A stretch of 64,000 bases of DNA, taken from contig NZ_CAJYGQ010000007.1 of assembly GCF_913773635.1 (NCBI RefSeq), positions 248,001 through 312,000 of the forward strand, given 5' to 3'. A model generated the notes under the pieces. It did no database searches. It was given only the letters and a program-made list of their open reading frames with translations, and was not told the DNA's origin. This DNA is from an uncultured Mucilaginibacter sp. (lineage in GTDB: Bacteria; Bacteroidota; Bacteroidia; Sphingobacteriales; Sphingobacteriaceae). Both the position numbers and the translations under genes were made by a program. Shown piece after piece: positions 34,666 through 44,163 of the stretch (the stretch's first letter is position 1; every line of letters starts with the position of its first letter).

Positions 34666-36063
34666 TTAAAAAGGAAAATAGTTTTTAGCGTTATAGTAAC
34701 AAATGTCCTGTACCACTTTACCGGTCCACTCAATATCGTTTGGCAATTCACCATTTTCAATATCGTCACCCAGTAAGTTACACAGTATACGACGGAAATA
34801 CTCATGACGCGGGAACGATAGGAAGCTGCGTGAATCGGTAAGCATACCAATAAAGCGGCTTAGCAAGCCCATGTTTGAAAGTGCGTTCATTTGTTTAATC
34901 ATACCATCTTTTTGGTCAAGGAACCACCAGCCTGAGCCAAACTGAACTTTGCCTGCAACTGTACCGTCATTAAAGTTACCAATCATGGTAGCAAATAATT
35001 CGTTTTGGGTTGGGTTAAGGTTATAAATAATGGTTTTAGCCAGTTTATCTTCAGTATCCAACTTATTTAAGAAAGTTGAAAGGGCACGGCCCTGGCTAAA
35101 ATCGCCAATTGAATCAAATCCTGTATCAGGACCTAATTTGGTTAACAAACGGGTATTGTTGTTACGCAAAGCACCCAGGTGATATTGCTGAACCCAGCCT
35201 TTTTCATGATCCCAAATGGCAAATTGAAATAATAATGCCGATTTTATTTTCAGAATCTCGCCCGGCATCAAAGCTACGCCTGTACGAATTTTAATGAATA
35301 TGCTGCGAATTTCGTCTTCGGTATATTCTTCAGCATAAATTTGTTCTAAACCATGGTCAGACACTTTACAGCCATGCTCAGCAAAGTAATCATGACGTTT
35401 TTTTAATGCAGTTAGGTAAGTATCATAATCACCAATGCTTAAATCGGTCAGGGCTTCCAGCTTATCAATGTAGGCGTTTAAGGCAACTGCATCATCAGCG
35501 TTCATAGCCTTATCGGGGCGGAAAGACGGCAATACTTTAGTTACGTTGTTGCCCGCCAGTTGCTTGTGAAATTCCAGATTATCCAATGGGTCATCGGTGG
35601 TACCAATTGCCTCAACCTTCATTTTTTTAATAAGGCTTTGAGTTGAAAACTCCGAACCTTGCAGCATTTCGGTACACTTGTCATAAATTTCCTTTGCCGT
35701 TTTTGGCGACAGGATGTCATGGATACCAAAGTAACGCTGTAACTCTAAATGAGTCCAGTGGTACAAAGGGTTGCGCAGGGTGTAAGGTACGGTAGCCGCC
35801 CATTGCTCAAACTTTTCAAAATCGCTTTTATTACCGGTTACATAGCTTTCGTCAATACCGTTGGTACGCATTGCACGCCATTTGTAATGATCGCCGTGAA
35901 GCCATATGTGAGATAGGTTGCTGAAATTTAAGTCGGCAGCAATCTGATCAGGAGGCAGGTGGCAATGATAGTCAATAATTGGAAGATCTTTGGCGTACTC
36001 ATGGTACAGGCGCTGCGCAGTTTCGGTTTGCAGCAAAAAATTCTCGTCTAAAAACTTTTTCAT
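34666..36063 (-). CDS. uxaC: Glucuronate (uronate) isomerase
   Basis: UxaC isomerises D-glucuronate to fructuronate or galacturonate to tagaturonate. The product of about 465 residues begins MKKFLDENFLLQTETAQRLYHEYA and has the metal-site motif PIIDYHCHLPP, with family blocks WLHGDHYKWRAMR and YHLGALRNNN. ATG 36063 is used; a TTG 15 nt upstream is less likely. It is the first gene of the hexuronate operon. The oxidoreductase and dehydratase steps between UxaC and KdgK (UxuB/UxuA or UxaB/UxaA) are not in the window. Confidence 0.96.
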   Translation of the reverse strand: MKKFLDENFLLQTETAQRLYHEYAKDLPIIDYHCHLPPDQIAADLNFSNLSHIWLHGDHYKWRAMRTNGIDESYVTGNKSDFEKFEQWAATVPYTLRNPLYHWTHLELQRYFGIHDILSPKTAKEIYDKCTEMLQGSEFSTQSLIKKMKVEAIGTTDDPLDNLEFHKQLAGNNVTKVLPSFRPDKAMNADDAVALNAYIDKLEALTDLSIGDYDTYLTALKKRHDYFAEHGCKVSDHGLEQIYAEEYTEDEIRSIFIKIRTGVALMPGEILKIKSALLFQFAIWDHEKGWVQQYHLGALRNNNTRLLTKLGPDTGFDSIGDFSQGRALSTFLNKLDTEDKLAKTIIYNLNPTQNELFATMIGNFNDGTVAGKVQFGSGWWFLDQKDGMIKQMNALSNMGLLSRFIGMLTDSRSFLSFPRHEYFRRILCNLLGDDIENGELPNDIEWTGKVVQDICYYNAKNYFPF

Positions 36064-36259
36064 AACAAATGTTGGCAACTCGTTAAAGCAACCGGTTTTT
36101 CAAAAGGTAACTGGTGTTAGCAGTTGGTTTATATGCGTTTATTGCAGAGCTTTAAAGTTGAATGTATACACTAAGCCCTCGCAGCACAAACTAAACAATA
36201 ATTATTGAGTATCTGAAAGATTTTGCCGTTTAATGCGCATTATGCTTGCAAAAAATTAC

Positions 36260-36271
36260 GCAAACGATTGC
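36260..36271. promoter_or_regulatory. Candidate LacI-type operator upstream of uxaC
   Basis: GCAAACGATTGC is a near-palindrome centred on CG (outer GCAA/TTGC exact, one mismatched pair inside). This is the shape of LacI-family operators that control hexuronate genes. It lies about 200 nt upstream of uxaC and 35 nt from the end of the DUF4112 gene. No LacI regulator gene is in the window. Confidence 0.4.
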
Positions 36272-36306
36272 TAAACTCATACTAGCTGTAGGGCTATGAT
36301 AAGAAG

Positions 36307-36795
36307 TTAGAAAAGACTGATAAGAAATGCGAGTAATTTGTAACTCAGGTATACAAACGCTGCAAAGGCTATGAGCAAAACAACCGCAATGGTTATCAAA
36401 ATACCGGTGCCGCTACCCTGATGCCTGCCTTCTTCATAATGCTCTTTAAGTAATTTAATATTGCGCGTATTGGCTTTGTAATAAAAATCAAAAACCTGCC
36501 CAACAAACGGTATAACCCCAATCAGCCCGTCTATTAATACATTAAGCACCATTAGTATGAGTACTTTACGGCTTACACCGTGTTTAGCCATGGTTAAAAC
36601 CAGTGCGGCACTCAAAACAAACCCCGCAGCATCACCTGCTATGGGTAGCAAGTTTATAATAGGATCGAGCCCGAAACGGAATTTAGTGCCCGGCACGCGA
36701 AACTGGTCATCAAGCAAATGTGATATGCGCTCCACCCATTTCAGGCGTCCGGTAAGATTAACGGGTGGAGTATATTTTTGCTGATTAAAGGGCAT
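36307..36795 (-). CDS. DUF4112 membrane protein
   Basis: The protein of about 162 residues matches DUF4112: LLDDQFRVPGTKFRFGLDPIINLLPIAGD near the N-terminus, a DGLIGVIPFVGQVFDFYYKAN block in the middle, and membrane helices (AGFVLSAALVLTM and a C-terminal ITIAVVLLIAFAAFVYL). The function is unknown. The ATG at 36795 gives MPFNQQKY; the upstream in-frame start is TTG. Confidence 0.88.
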   Translation of the reverse strand: MPFNQQKYTPPVNLTGRLKWVERISHLLDDQFRVPGTKFRFGLDPIINLLPIAGDAAGFVLSAALVLTMAKHGVSRKVLILMVLNVLIDGLIGVIPFVGQVFDFYYKANTRNIKLLKEHYEEGRHQGSGTGILITIAVVLLIAFAAFVYLSYKLLAFLISLF

Positions 36796-36967
36796 ATGTA
36801 CAGTAACCCGGCTGTAAGGCAATGGTTTTATTTGTGGTTAAATTGCCGCTCGGCGATAGTTTGGATACCACCAAAAGATCATTAAAACTTTATAGTCAAC
36901 TTTCTTTTTCAAACCCTTTCACCTTGTAGTTGTATAAAAACAAGCATACTATCACAAGCTTGTACGC

Positions 36968-39322
36968 ATGATGTCAAAAAAAATACCGTCCCTTAATATT
37001 AGAGTTATCCTCTTCACAGCCTTAAACTGTTTGTTTATGGCAATGCCGGCAATAGCGCAAGATAGTGCCGCTGTTAAAACAGATTCGGCGTTAACCATAC
37101 CTGATACGCTGCTATTTAAAATACAGAAAGCACAGGCTGCCATCACCGAAATTAATGCCACCAACAAACGCGGCTATGGCATTGAAAATATTCAAAATGG
37201 TTTAAAAGAGGTACGTGCCGATGTTGCACCGGTAAAAAAAGATATTGATGTGGCCCGAAAGGTATTAGATACCAAAAGCCTGTTAAGCTACAACCTTATT
37301 TTAAAAGATGCACTTACCCGCCTTACCGGCTGGCGTAATACATTAAGCAAGTATAATGCAAATTTGCAAGGCCTGTCTGACCAGGTGATTGAGCTGGGCA
37401 ACGATTCGGTGCTAATGGTTAAGGCAAAAGATACTACCGAAAAAAGGTTGTACACTGCCCAACTAAATGAAATAAAAGTGCGGCTGCAAACTGCAGGTAA
37501 AGTAACAACGGCAAGGCTTGATACGGTAAGCCGCTTACTGGCAGATGTATCTGCAACCTACCTCACCGTTACCGATTTGCAAACAGCTATAGCCGAGCGG
37601 TTACAGCAATCGGGCAAGAGTGCGTTAGGGCGCGAATCGCCTTATATATGGGCTGCACCGGTAAGTAGCGAGCCGGGTAGCAGTATAAGCGATTTAATTG
37701 GTTCGGCTATTGATGGACAAGGCAAAATACTAGGTTATTTTATAAGCAGTACCTGGGATAACCGCATTCTTTTACTGCTTATTGGTATAGGGTTTTACGT
37801 TTGGGTTTACCGCAATTTTAAAAAGGCTCAAAAGCCCGATTTGCGGCAGGTGCTAGGGCAACTTACTTTTAATTATATACGTCCGTACCCGGTTTTGGCA
37901 ACTATTATTATAATGCTGAACCTTACGCCGCTTTTTGAGCCCGATTCGCCATCAATGTACATTGAGCTTACGCAACTCATGTTGCTGTTTGCCGTAACCG
38001 TGCACTTTTGGAAAACGCTATCTAAAAGCGACATGAATTACTGGCTGATGATTGTAGGCCTGTACATCACCATCATTATTACCAACGCGGTGGTACATGA
38101 TGCCATTTGGATGCGTTTATGGCTTATTTTCTTAAACGCGGCATCATTATACATTGGGTATTATTTTTATAAAAAGCTGCTCAAGGCCAATGTTGCCAAA
38201 CGCTTGGCGAAACCTATTCTGCTTATATTTTTAGCGTTAAATATATTTTCAATTCTCTTTAATGTTTTCGGGCGCATAAGCCTGGCCAAGGTATTTAGTG
38301 CCACAGCAATTATAGGTCTTACGCAGGTAATAGGTTTGGCAGCCTTTATACAGGTAATAAGTGATGCGCTTGAACTGCAAATTAAAGTAAGTTCGTGCTC
38401 AAACGGGTTATTTGCACGGCTAAACATTGCATCTACACGTGCTTCATTCAGGCGCATCTTATCTGTCGTGGCCGTAATTTTATGGTTGCTGGTATTTATG
38501 ATAAACCTGAGCATTGCTGGTGGTGTATTTGCTTTGGTTCAACAAGTGCTGTCAAAAGAACGCACGTTCGGTAGCGTGCATTTTTCGCTCAATAATGTAC
38601 TGTTTTTTGCTGTAATTATTTACCTGGCCAATATGCTGCAAAAGCATGTAGGTATACTATTTGGCGAGAGTGCCGTAAAGTTTGAAGATAAAACGGAGCA
38701 TAAGGGCTCAAAACTGGCTCTTATTCGCCTTATTATAGTTGTTATTGGAGTTTTACTGGCCGTTACGGCATCGGGCATACCGCTTGATAAGCTTACCGTA
38801 GTGTTGGGTGCGCTAAGTGTGGGTATAGGTTTAGGTATGCAAAACATTGTTAATAACTTTGTATCGGGCATCATTCTCATTTTCGAAAAGCCTTTTCGCA
38901 TTGGCGATTATGTTGAACTTGCAGATAAAAAGGGTAAGGTGCAGGATATAGGTATACGTTCAAGCAAGATGCTAACGCCACAAGGGTCGGAGGTGATTAT
39001 TCCAAACGGTGATTTACTATCGGGCCGGCTAGTGAACTGGACCCTCAGCAACGATTTTTTAAAGACCGAGGTTTTGTTTAAAGTACCTGCTGATACCGAT
39101 TTAGATGCCTTGAACAAAGTAATTGAGGAAGAAGTTAGTAAGTCAGCAAACATTTTAAAGAACTTACCACCCGAAATACTTATTAATACCATAGCAGCCG
39201 ATAGCGTTGAACTAAAGGTAATTGTTTGGATAACAGATATTTATAGTGAAGCAGGTTTTAAAAATGAATTTTTAAGACGCTTGCTGCCTAAGCTAAAGGA
39301 AATGCAGGTGAAAATAATATAG
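36968..39322 (+). CDS. MscS-family mechanosensitive ion channel, large form
   Basis: The 784-residue protein has a signal peptide (ending AMPAIAQ near residue 31) and a periplasmic helical region up to about 225. A series of membrane helices follows, then the MscS core from about 595. The pore helix and beta domain are recognisable: LSVGIGLGMQNIVNNFVSG, EKPFRIGDYVEL, GIRSSKMLTPQGSEVIIPNG. The layout resembles MscK/YbdG-type channels that release solutes on hypo-osmotic shock. It is monocistronic and convergent with the SNF2 helicase gene. Confidence 0.94.
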   Translation: MMSKKIPSLNIRVILFTALNCLFMAMPAIAQDSAAVKTDSALTIPDTLLFKIQKAQAAITEINATNKRGYGIENIQNGLKEVRADVAPVKKDIDVARKVLDTKSLLSYNLILKDALTRLTGWRNTLSKYNANLQGLSDQVIELGNDSVLMVKAKDTTEKRLYTAQLNEIKVRLQTAGKVTTARLDTVSRLLADVSATYLTVTDLQTAIAERLQQSGKSALGRESPYIWAAPVSSEPGSSISDLIGSAIDGQGKILGYFISSTWDNRILLLLIGIGFYVWVYRNFKKAQKPDLRQVLGQLTFNYIRPYPVLATIIIMLNLTPLFEPDSPSMYIELTQLMLLFAVTVHFWKTLSKSDMNYWLMIVGLYITIIITNAVVHDAIWMRLWLIFLNAASLYIGYYFYKKLLKANVAKRLAKPILLIFLALNIFSILFNVFGRISLAKVFSATAIIGLTQVIGLAAFIQVISDALELQIKVSSCSNGLFARLNIASTRASFRRILSVVAVILWLLVFMINLSIAGGVFALVQQVLSKERTFGSVHFSLNNVLFFAVIIYLANMLQKHVGILFGESAVKFEDKTEHKGSKLALIRLIIVVIGVLLAVTASGIPLDKLTVVLGALSVGIGLGMQNIVNNFVSGIILIFEKPFRIGDYVELADKKGKVQDIGIRSSKMLTPQGSEVIIPNGDLLSGRLVNWTLSNDFLKTEVLFKVPADTDLDALNKVIEEEVSKSANILKNLPPEILINTIAADSVELKVIVWITDIYSEAGFKNEFLRRLLPKLKEMQVKII

Positions 39323-39344
39323 TAGCCTGATTTCACAGCATCAC

Positions 39345-42239
39345 TTACCCTAAAATTTCCCTTATATCATCAGCAGAAAGCGACTTAATGAAACTTTCTT
39401 CTGTAGTGATTAACGAACGGGCAACGGTGAGTTTGCGTTGTTGCAAGGCAAGTATCTTTTCTTCAACAGTATCTTTAGTGATGAACTTATAAATAAACAC
39501 GTTTTTGGTTTGCCCAATGCGGTGTGTGCGGTCAATAGCCTGTTGCTCAACGGCCGGGTTCCACCATGGATCAAGGATGAAAACATAGTCGGCCTCGGTA
39601 AGATTGAGGCCCACGCCGCCGGCTTTTATGGATATCAAAAATATTTGAGTTTTGGCATCCTGCTGAAACTTTTTAACTACTTCGCCACGGTTTTGAGTGC
39701 TTCCGTCAAGGTAGGTATACTTAATGTTTTTCTGATCGAAGTATTGCCGGTAAATATTTAGTTGCTTAACAAATTGCGAAAATATCAGCACCTTATGTCC
39801 GCCGTCCAGCACGTTTGATAAGGTATGCACCACATCCTCAAACTTGCCCGAATCGCCCTCATAACTTTCATCTATCATTGATGGATGGTTAGCTATCTGG
39901 CGCAGCTTTATAAGGCCTTGTAAAACCTGTATTTGCGTTTGTGCAAAGGTTCCATCTTCAAGGCTTTGCAGTAACTCGTTGCGGTATTCTGATTTTATTT
40001 TTTCGTAAACCGTGCTTTGCTCATCGGTCATTTTGCAATAAAATAACTGCTCGGTTTTGGGCGGAAGCTCAGTAGCTACCTGTTCCTTGGTACGGCGAAG
40101 CACAAATGGCTTAATCAATGCTTGTAAGCGGTGCGCCTTTTCTTCGTCCTTTTTCTTTTCAATGGGTGTTACGAACTCATTTAAAAAAAACTGCTGGTTG
40201 CCCAGTAATCCGGGATTAATAAACGACATCTGTGTCCATAAATCATTCACGGTATTTTCAACGGGAGTACCACTCAATATCAACTTATGGCGCGATTTAA
40301 GCTGCTTAACAGCCTGGTATGATTTGGACGATGGATTTTTGATGTTCTGGCTTTCATCCAAAATAATGTAATCGAAAAAGAAAGCCTTAAACAATTCTAC
40401 ATCAATACGGCTTATGCCGTAAGTAGTCACCACTACATCATACTTGCCAAATACATCGGGTGATTTATAGCGAAACGCACCTGTATGCACCATCATGCGT
40501 AAGGTGGGCGTAAATCTGGCAGCCTCATTTACCCAATTGTATATAAGTGAGGTAGGCATAATAAGCAACGAAGTGCATGTTGCGCCAATAGCTGCTGCAT
40601 CCTCCTTGTTCTTTTGCAGCAAAGCCAGTGTTTGTATGGTTTTACCCAAACCCATATCATCAGCCAGGCATCCGCCAAAGTGGTAATCTTTTAAAAAATG
40701 GAACCAGTTGTAACCCGCCTGTTGGTAAGGGCGCAAACTACCTGCAAAGTTTACCGGAGGGGCTACATCTTCCAATTCTTCAAAATCAGTCAGCTTTTGC
40801 AGCTTACGGTTAATGGTTATGCTGGCTAAATCGCCTTCGGCCAAATCATTGATAAGGCCAATGTGGTGCTTGCGCAGCTTAAGGTCTTTATTACCTTCAG
40901 TAAAGTTGAGCAGGTTACCATATTGTGCAAACCATTCTTCGGGTATAACTGCAATTTCGCCGCTGGGCAGGGTAAACTCTTTTTTACGGTTAAGGATGTG
41001 ATTACGCAAATCCATAAAAGGAATTTGGTATGGGCCAAAGTGCACAATGGCATGTATGTCAAACCAGTCGTTGTTCTCGTTTACCTGCAAATCAATTTTG
41101 CTGCTGCCAAAGAGATAGCGCTTTTGCCCTTCGGGCTGTTCAATTTCAAAGCCTGCGGCAATCAACTTGTCGTGGTTTTGATTAAGCCAGTCGAATACCG
41201 AAAAAGAGCGGTCGGCATCGTCACCATCATGTTTCACCTCCAGGTTTTGAAAAAGGGATGATGAGGTAGTAAGCCCCATATTCTCCAACAGTTGCAGCTT
41301 ATTTTTTTCCCAGGTTACCGAACGTTTTATGCGGTGGAAGGTGTAATTGTCGCCTTCTCGATCAATCTTGACTGAAATATGCCTGCCATCTCCATAAGGG
41401 AAAACGTAGCCGGCATACTTAAAATACAACTGTATTTGTGATATGCCGCCGGCTACATATATGGGTTTAACCACAGGCCGGGCGTCATACTTTTCGGTAT
41501 TGATGGTAAAGCCTTCGGCGTGTACGTGGTGCTTCTCAATAAGCGGTGCTACAAACTTTTCAAAATAAGATTGCTCGGCACTCCGCGGAATGGCTATGAA
41601 ACGTTTTTGTAAAAATGGTTGCAGTTTACGGCCCTCCACATCTTTATCGAAATAATACAGGATATCATCAAGCATGAGCCAGCCGGGGTGATTACATATA
41701 ATTTCGGCGTTCTTGAACATGAATTCAATTTTCATGCCCTGGTATTTGATGGTAGGGTAGTAGCGTATTTCGGTATCGTCGCGCTTAAAGTGAAACAGTA
41801 CAGTAGTAGCTTCGGTGGCAATATGCAGTTGTCTTTCGGCCGGGTAGCCTTCCTTACTCATTGCAAACAGCTTTTTATCATGAAGCATAGTAAACGCCTC
41901 CGCCATTTTCTTTTCAATTTTAGGGCGAATCACATCATGCAACTGATCATTAAATACCTTGCTGAAAAACTCGTACGGGCGGATGGGCTTTTTGTAATAC
42001 TTTTTAATGAGATGCCCCTGCTCCATCTCCTCCAAAAGCTTAATGAGCTTATGGTCGGTTTCGTCTATACATGAGCTAAATTCTTGCGCAGTGTTAGAGA
42101 ACAGGCGCTGATGTGTAAGCGAAAACTCGCCGTTAGGGTTAAGCTGAACAATATGCGGTTCTATCAACCACCCGAGGTATTCGTGGCGGGCAATGGAATA
42201 AATTAGCTGGCAAGGTTTACTGCTGTCAACACGTAGCAT
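39345..42239 (-). CDS. SNF2-family DEAD/DEAH-box helicase
   Basis: The 964-residue Swi2/Snf2 ATPase has a long N-terminal region of about 480 residues and then the SNF2 motor: Walker A in DDMGLGKTIQTL near residue 530, the DESQ box in YIILDESQNIKN near 625, an SGTPVENTVNDLW block, and a helicase C domain (IFSQFVKQ, SIKAGGVGLNLTEAD, DRTHRIGQTKNVFIYKFI). Such proteins remodel nucleoprotein complexes, including stalled RNA polymerase (RapA-like). It is widespread in Bacteroidota as a single gene; the exact role is unknown. Confidence 0.95.
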   Translation of the reverse strand: MLRVDSSKPCQLIYSIARHEYLGWLIEPHIVQLNPNGEFSLTHQRLFSNTAQEFSSCIDETDHKLIKLLEEMEQGHLIKKYYKKPIRPYEFFSKVFNDQLHDVIRPKIEKKMAEAFTMLHDKKLFAMSKEGYPAERQLHIATEATTVLFHFKRDDTEIRYYPTIKYQGMKIEFMFKNAEIICNHPGWLMLDDILYYFDKDVEGRKLQPFLQKRFIAIPRSAEQSYFEKFVAPLIEKHHVHAEGFTINTEKYDARPVVKPIYVAGGISQIQLYFKYAGYVFPYGDGRHISVKIDREGDNYTFHRIKRSVTWEKNKLQLLENMGLTTSSSLFQNLEVKHDGDDADRSFSVFDWLNQNHDKLIAAGFEIEQPEGQKRYLFGSSKIDLQVNENNDWFDIHAIVHFGPYQIPFMDLRNHILNRKKEFTLPSGEIAVIPEEWFAQYGNLLNFTEGNKDLKLRKHHIGLINDLAEGDLASITINRKLQKLTDFEELEDVAPPVNFAGSLRPYQQAGYNWFHFLKDYHFGGCLADDMGLGKTIQTLALLQKNKEDAAAIGATCTSLLIMPTSLIYNWVNEAARFTPTLRMMVHTGAFRYKSPDVFGKYDVVVTTYGISRIDVELFKAFFFDYIILDESQNIKNPSSKSYQAVKQLKSRHKLILSGTPVENTVNDLWTQMSFINPGLLGNQQFFLNEFVTPIEKKKDEEKAHRLQALIKPFVLRRTKEQVATELPPKTEQLFYCKMTDEQSTVYEKIKSEYRNELLQSLEDGTFAQTQIQVLQGLIKLRQIANHPSMIDESYEGDSGKFEDVVHTLSNVLDGGHKVLIFSQFVKQLNIYRQYFDQKNIKYTYLDGSTQNRGEVVKKFQQDAKTQIFLISIKAGGVGLNLTEADYVFILDPWWNPAVEQQAIDRTHRIGQTKNVFIYKFITKDTVEEKILALQQRKLTVARSLITTEESFIKSLSADDIREILG

Positions 42240-42337
42240 ATGGTCCGTTCAAAAAATTTGTGGAAGCTACATCAACAAAAATTTCAAACGTATAAAGAAT
42301 TTAGAGGATTTAAAAGAAAATGGGTATAAAAATGTTG

Positions 42338-42433
42338 CCCCACACCGACCCTCTAACAGCCCCATCTAAATTCTCCTAAAAGGAAGGACTTGAAACATGA
42401 ATTCTCTCCATCCTGAGGAGGGCCACGGTGGGG
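42338..42433. repeat. Extragenic palindromic repeat element
   Basis: An imperfect inverted repeat of C-rich and G-rich arms: CCCCACACCGACCCTC at 42338-42353 against GGGCCACGGTGGGG ending at 42433. A small inner hairpin CTCCT/AGGA lies near 42373-42384. This C-rich/G-rich form resembles dispersed intergenic repeats of Sphingobacteriaceae (from memory, unchecked). It lies between the helicase start and the HAD gene. Confidence 0.55.
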
Positions 42434-42442
42434 CTCTTTTGT

Positions 42443-42450
42443 TACCTTTG
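42443..42450 (+). promoter_or_regulatory. -7 promoter box before the HAD gene
   Basis: TACCTTTG matches the -7 consensus and ends 8 nt before the ATG at 42459. The -33 region falls in the repeat element and shows no TTG. Confidence 0.5.
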
Positions 42451-42458
42451 CCATCACT

Positions 42459-43076
42459 ATGAATGAAACATCTCAAGCCAATTACGATGCCCTGGTAAAA
42501 TTAAGCCAAAACGACTTTGACGCATTCTTATACGACTGCGACGGCACCCTTGCCGACAATATGCCTGCCCATACCGAAACTTATATTAAAGTAGCTGCCG
42601 AACAGGGTGTGATAATTGACGGTGCCATTATAGATGAATTTGCCGGACTACCCATCATCAATGTGGTTGAAAAAATTAACGAACGCTACCAAAGTGCTTT
42701 TATACCCGAGGAGTTTAAAGCGGCGAAGTACAAGCTGTTTTTAGAAGAATATATTCAGCAAACACAGCCTATTGATTACGTGGTAAACCATTTAAAAAAT
42801 CATGCAGGGCAGGTGCGCATTGCCGTAGTAAGCGGCAGCAGCCGTATTGCAGTCGAAAAAACACTGCAAATTTTGGGTATTGATCATTTAGTTGAAGTGC
42901 TGGTTTGCGCAGGTGAAACCCCTAACGGCAAACCTTTTCCCGACCCATTTTTGAAAGCGGCCGAACTATTAGGCGTAGCTCCAGAACGTTGCCTGGTATT
43001 TGAAGATGGCAACGCCGGTACACAAGCAGCCGATGAAGCCGGTATGCGCTGGGTAAGGATAGATAAGCTTATATAA
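42459..43076 (+). CDS. HAD-superfamily sugar phosphatase / beta-phosphoglucomutase-like
   Basis: The 205-residue HAD-IA protein has motif I FLYDCDGTLADN (nucleophile and acid Asp), a cap domain, motif II VVSGSS, motif III Lys in GKPFPDP and motif IV FEDGNAG. The sequence resembles YqaB (fructose-1-phosphate phosphatase) and beta-phosphoglucomutase. The GETPNGKPFPDPFLKAAELLG stretch fits a sugar-phosphate phosphatase. Substrate not certain. Confidence 0.9.
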   Translation: MNETSQANYDALVKLSQNDFDAFLYDCDGTLADNMPAHTETYIKVAAEQGVIIDGAIIDEFAGLPIINVVEKINERYQSAFIPEEFKAAKYKLFLEEYIQQTQPIDYVVNHLKNHAGQVRIAVVSGSSRIAVEKTLQILGIDHLVEVLVCAGETPNGKPFPDPFLKAAELLGVAPERCLVFEDGNAGTQAADEAGMRWVRIDKLI

Positions 43077-43125
43077 TGTGCGGCGGCGTAAGTTTCAACA
43101 ACCGATATTTAGATAATGCAAATCC

Positions 43126-43201
43126 CACCAATTCTTAAACTCTGTTCAGAGGGTTTAATTCTGTGAGTTGGAAACGTTCTTAAAAATTCCGGTTCAGACA
43201 A
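43126..43201. repeat. Short direct and inverted repeat cluster
   Basis: TTCTTAAA followed by TTCAGA occurs twice (43132-43150 and 43178-43199). A palindromic core TTAAACTCT/AGAGGGTTTAA lies at 43135-43157. The ATTCTTAA/TTCAGA words look like dispersed intergenic repeats seen in other bacteria. The rest of the 234-bp spacer before the SIMPL gene has no other recognised feature. Confidence 0.4.
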
Positions 43202-43310
43202 TATTTAAACTATTTGCCTGCTTTGTTGTCCATAGCTTTAAATAGCAGGGGGCTGTTACATTTTGCAACATGGCCTCGTCTATTTATCAAACACTATACA
43301 AATGTTCACC

Positions 43311-44012
43311 ATGAGAAAATTATTTTTATTAGCCGCTCTTATAACTGTTACCATTGCCGGCTTTGCACAAACTACTGATCAGCGTCGCAAAATTGAAGTT
43401 ACCGGCAGCGCCGAGCAAGAGGTTACGCCCGATGTTATTTATGTAGCCATATCATTGAAAGAATACATGAATGGCAAAAACAAGGTAGAAATCAGCACCC
43501 TGGAGCGTCAACTGCAAAAGGCCGTTACCGAGGCGGGAGTTGCTAAAGAAGACTTTATGATCAACAATATATCGTCGTACAACTACATCATCGATAAAAA
43601 GAAAAAAGATCCTGACTTTATGGCCAGCAAGCAATACCGCATTAAAGTGCGCGACCTGAATGCCATTAACGTTATCTTGAGTAAGGTTGACGATAAAGGC
43701 ATCCAATCAACCGGTGTTGAAAGCTACGAGTACTCCAAACAAGCAGAACTACGCAAGGAGCTCAAAATCAAAGCCCTGCAAGCTGCCCGCGAAAAAGCCG
43801 GTTACTTATTAACCAGCATTGGCGAAAAATTAGGCGGCGCTATTGAAATTCAGGAAATTGATAACGAGCCTATGGGACGCCCGGTATATGCTAATATGAT
43901 GCTTAAATCATCGATGGGATATGATGCTGCTGCTCCGCAAGAAAGTAATGTTGACTTTAAGAAGATCAAATTGAACTACCAGGTACGTGCAGTATTTGAG
44001 ATAGCCAAGTAA
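43311..44012 (+). CDS. SIMPL-domain (DUF541) periplasmic protein
   Basis: The protein of about 233 residues has a signal peptide (MRKLFLLAALITVTIAGFAQ) and the SIMPL fold: KIEVTGSAEQEVTPDVIYVAI, a central variable region and the C-terminal ALQAAREKAGYLL block. Members are periplasmic and of poorly known role, linked in E. coli (YggE) to oxidative stress tolerance. An alternative ATG at 43302 adds three residues before the signal peptide. A strong terminator follows. Confidence 0.9.
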   Translation: MRKLFLLAALITVTIAGFAQTTDQRRKIEVTGSAEQEVTPDVIYVAISLKEYMNGKNKVEISTLERQLQKAVTEAGVAKEDFMINNISSYNYIIDKKKKDPDFMASKQYRIKVRDLNAINVILSKVDDKGIQSTGVESYEYSKQAELRKELKIKALQAAREKAGYLLTSIGEKLGGAIEIQEIDNEPMGRPVYANMMLKSSMGYDAAAPQESNVDFKKIKLNYQVRAVFEIAK

Positions 44013-44032
44013 CCTTAATAGATGGTTTACAG

Positions 44033-44062
44033 AAGCAGGCTTGATATTTAAGCCTGCTTTTT
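44033..44062 (+). terminator. Terminator of the SIMPL-domain gene
   Basis: A perfect 10-bp stem (AAGCAGGCTT at 44033-44042 with 44050-44059) and a 7-nt loop are followed by five T. Confidence 0.9.
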
Positions 44063-44163
44063 ATTGTTAGGGCGTTGCCTGCGGCCCGGGATATACCTGC
44101 AAGTCCTCACTTTGCTATGCTACGTTTTAATCTTTAGGCTGCTATCCCTAACACAAAACGCAA

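Noticed and set aside
42338..42433. A terminator for the gene at 42459 or the helicase
   Set aside because: It lies upstream of both start codons and is too imperfect and long; a dispersed palindromic repeat is more likely.
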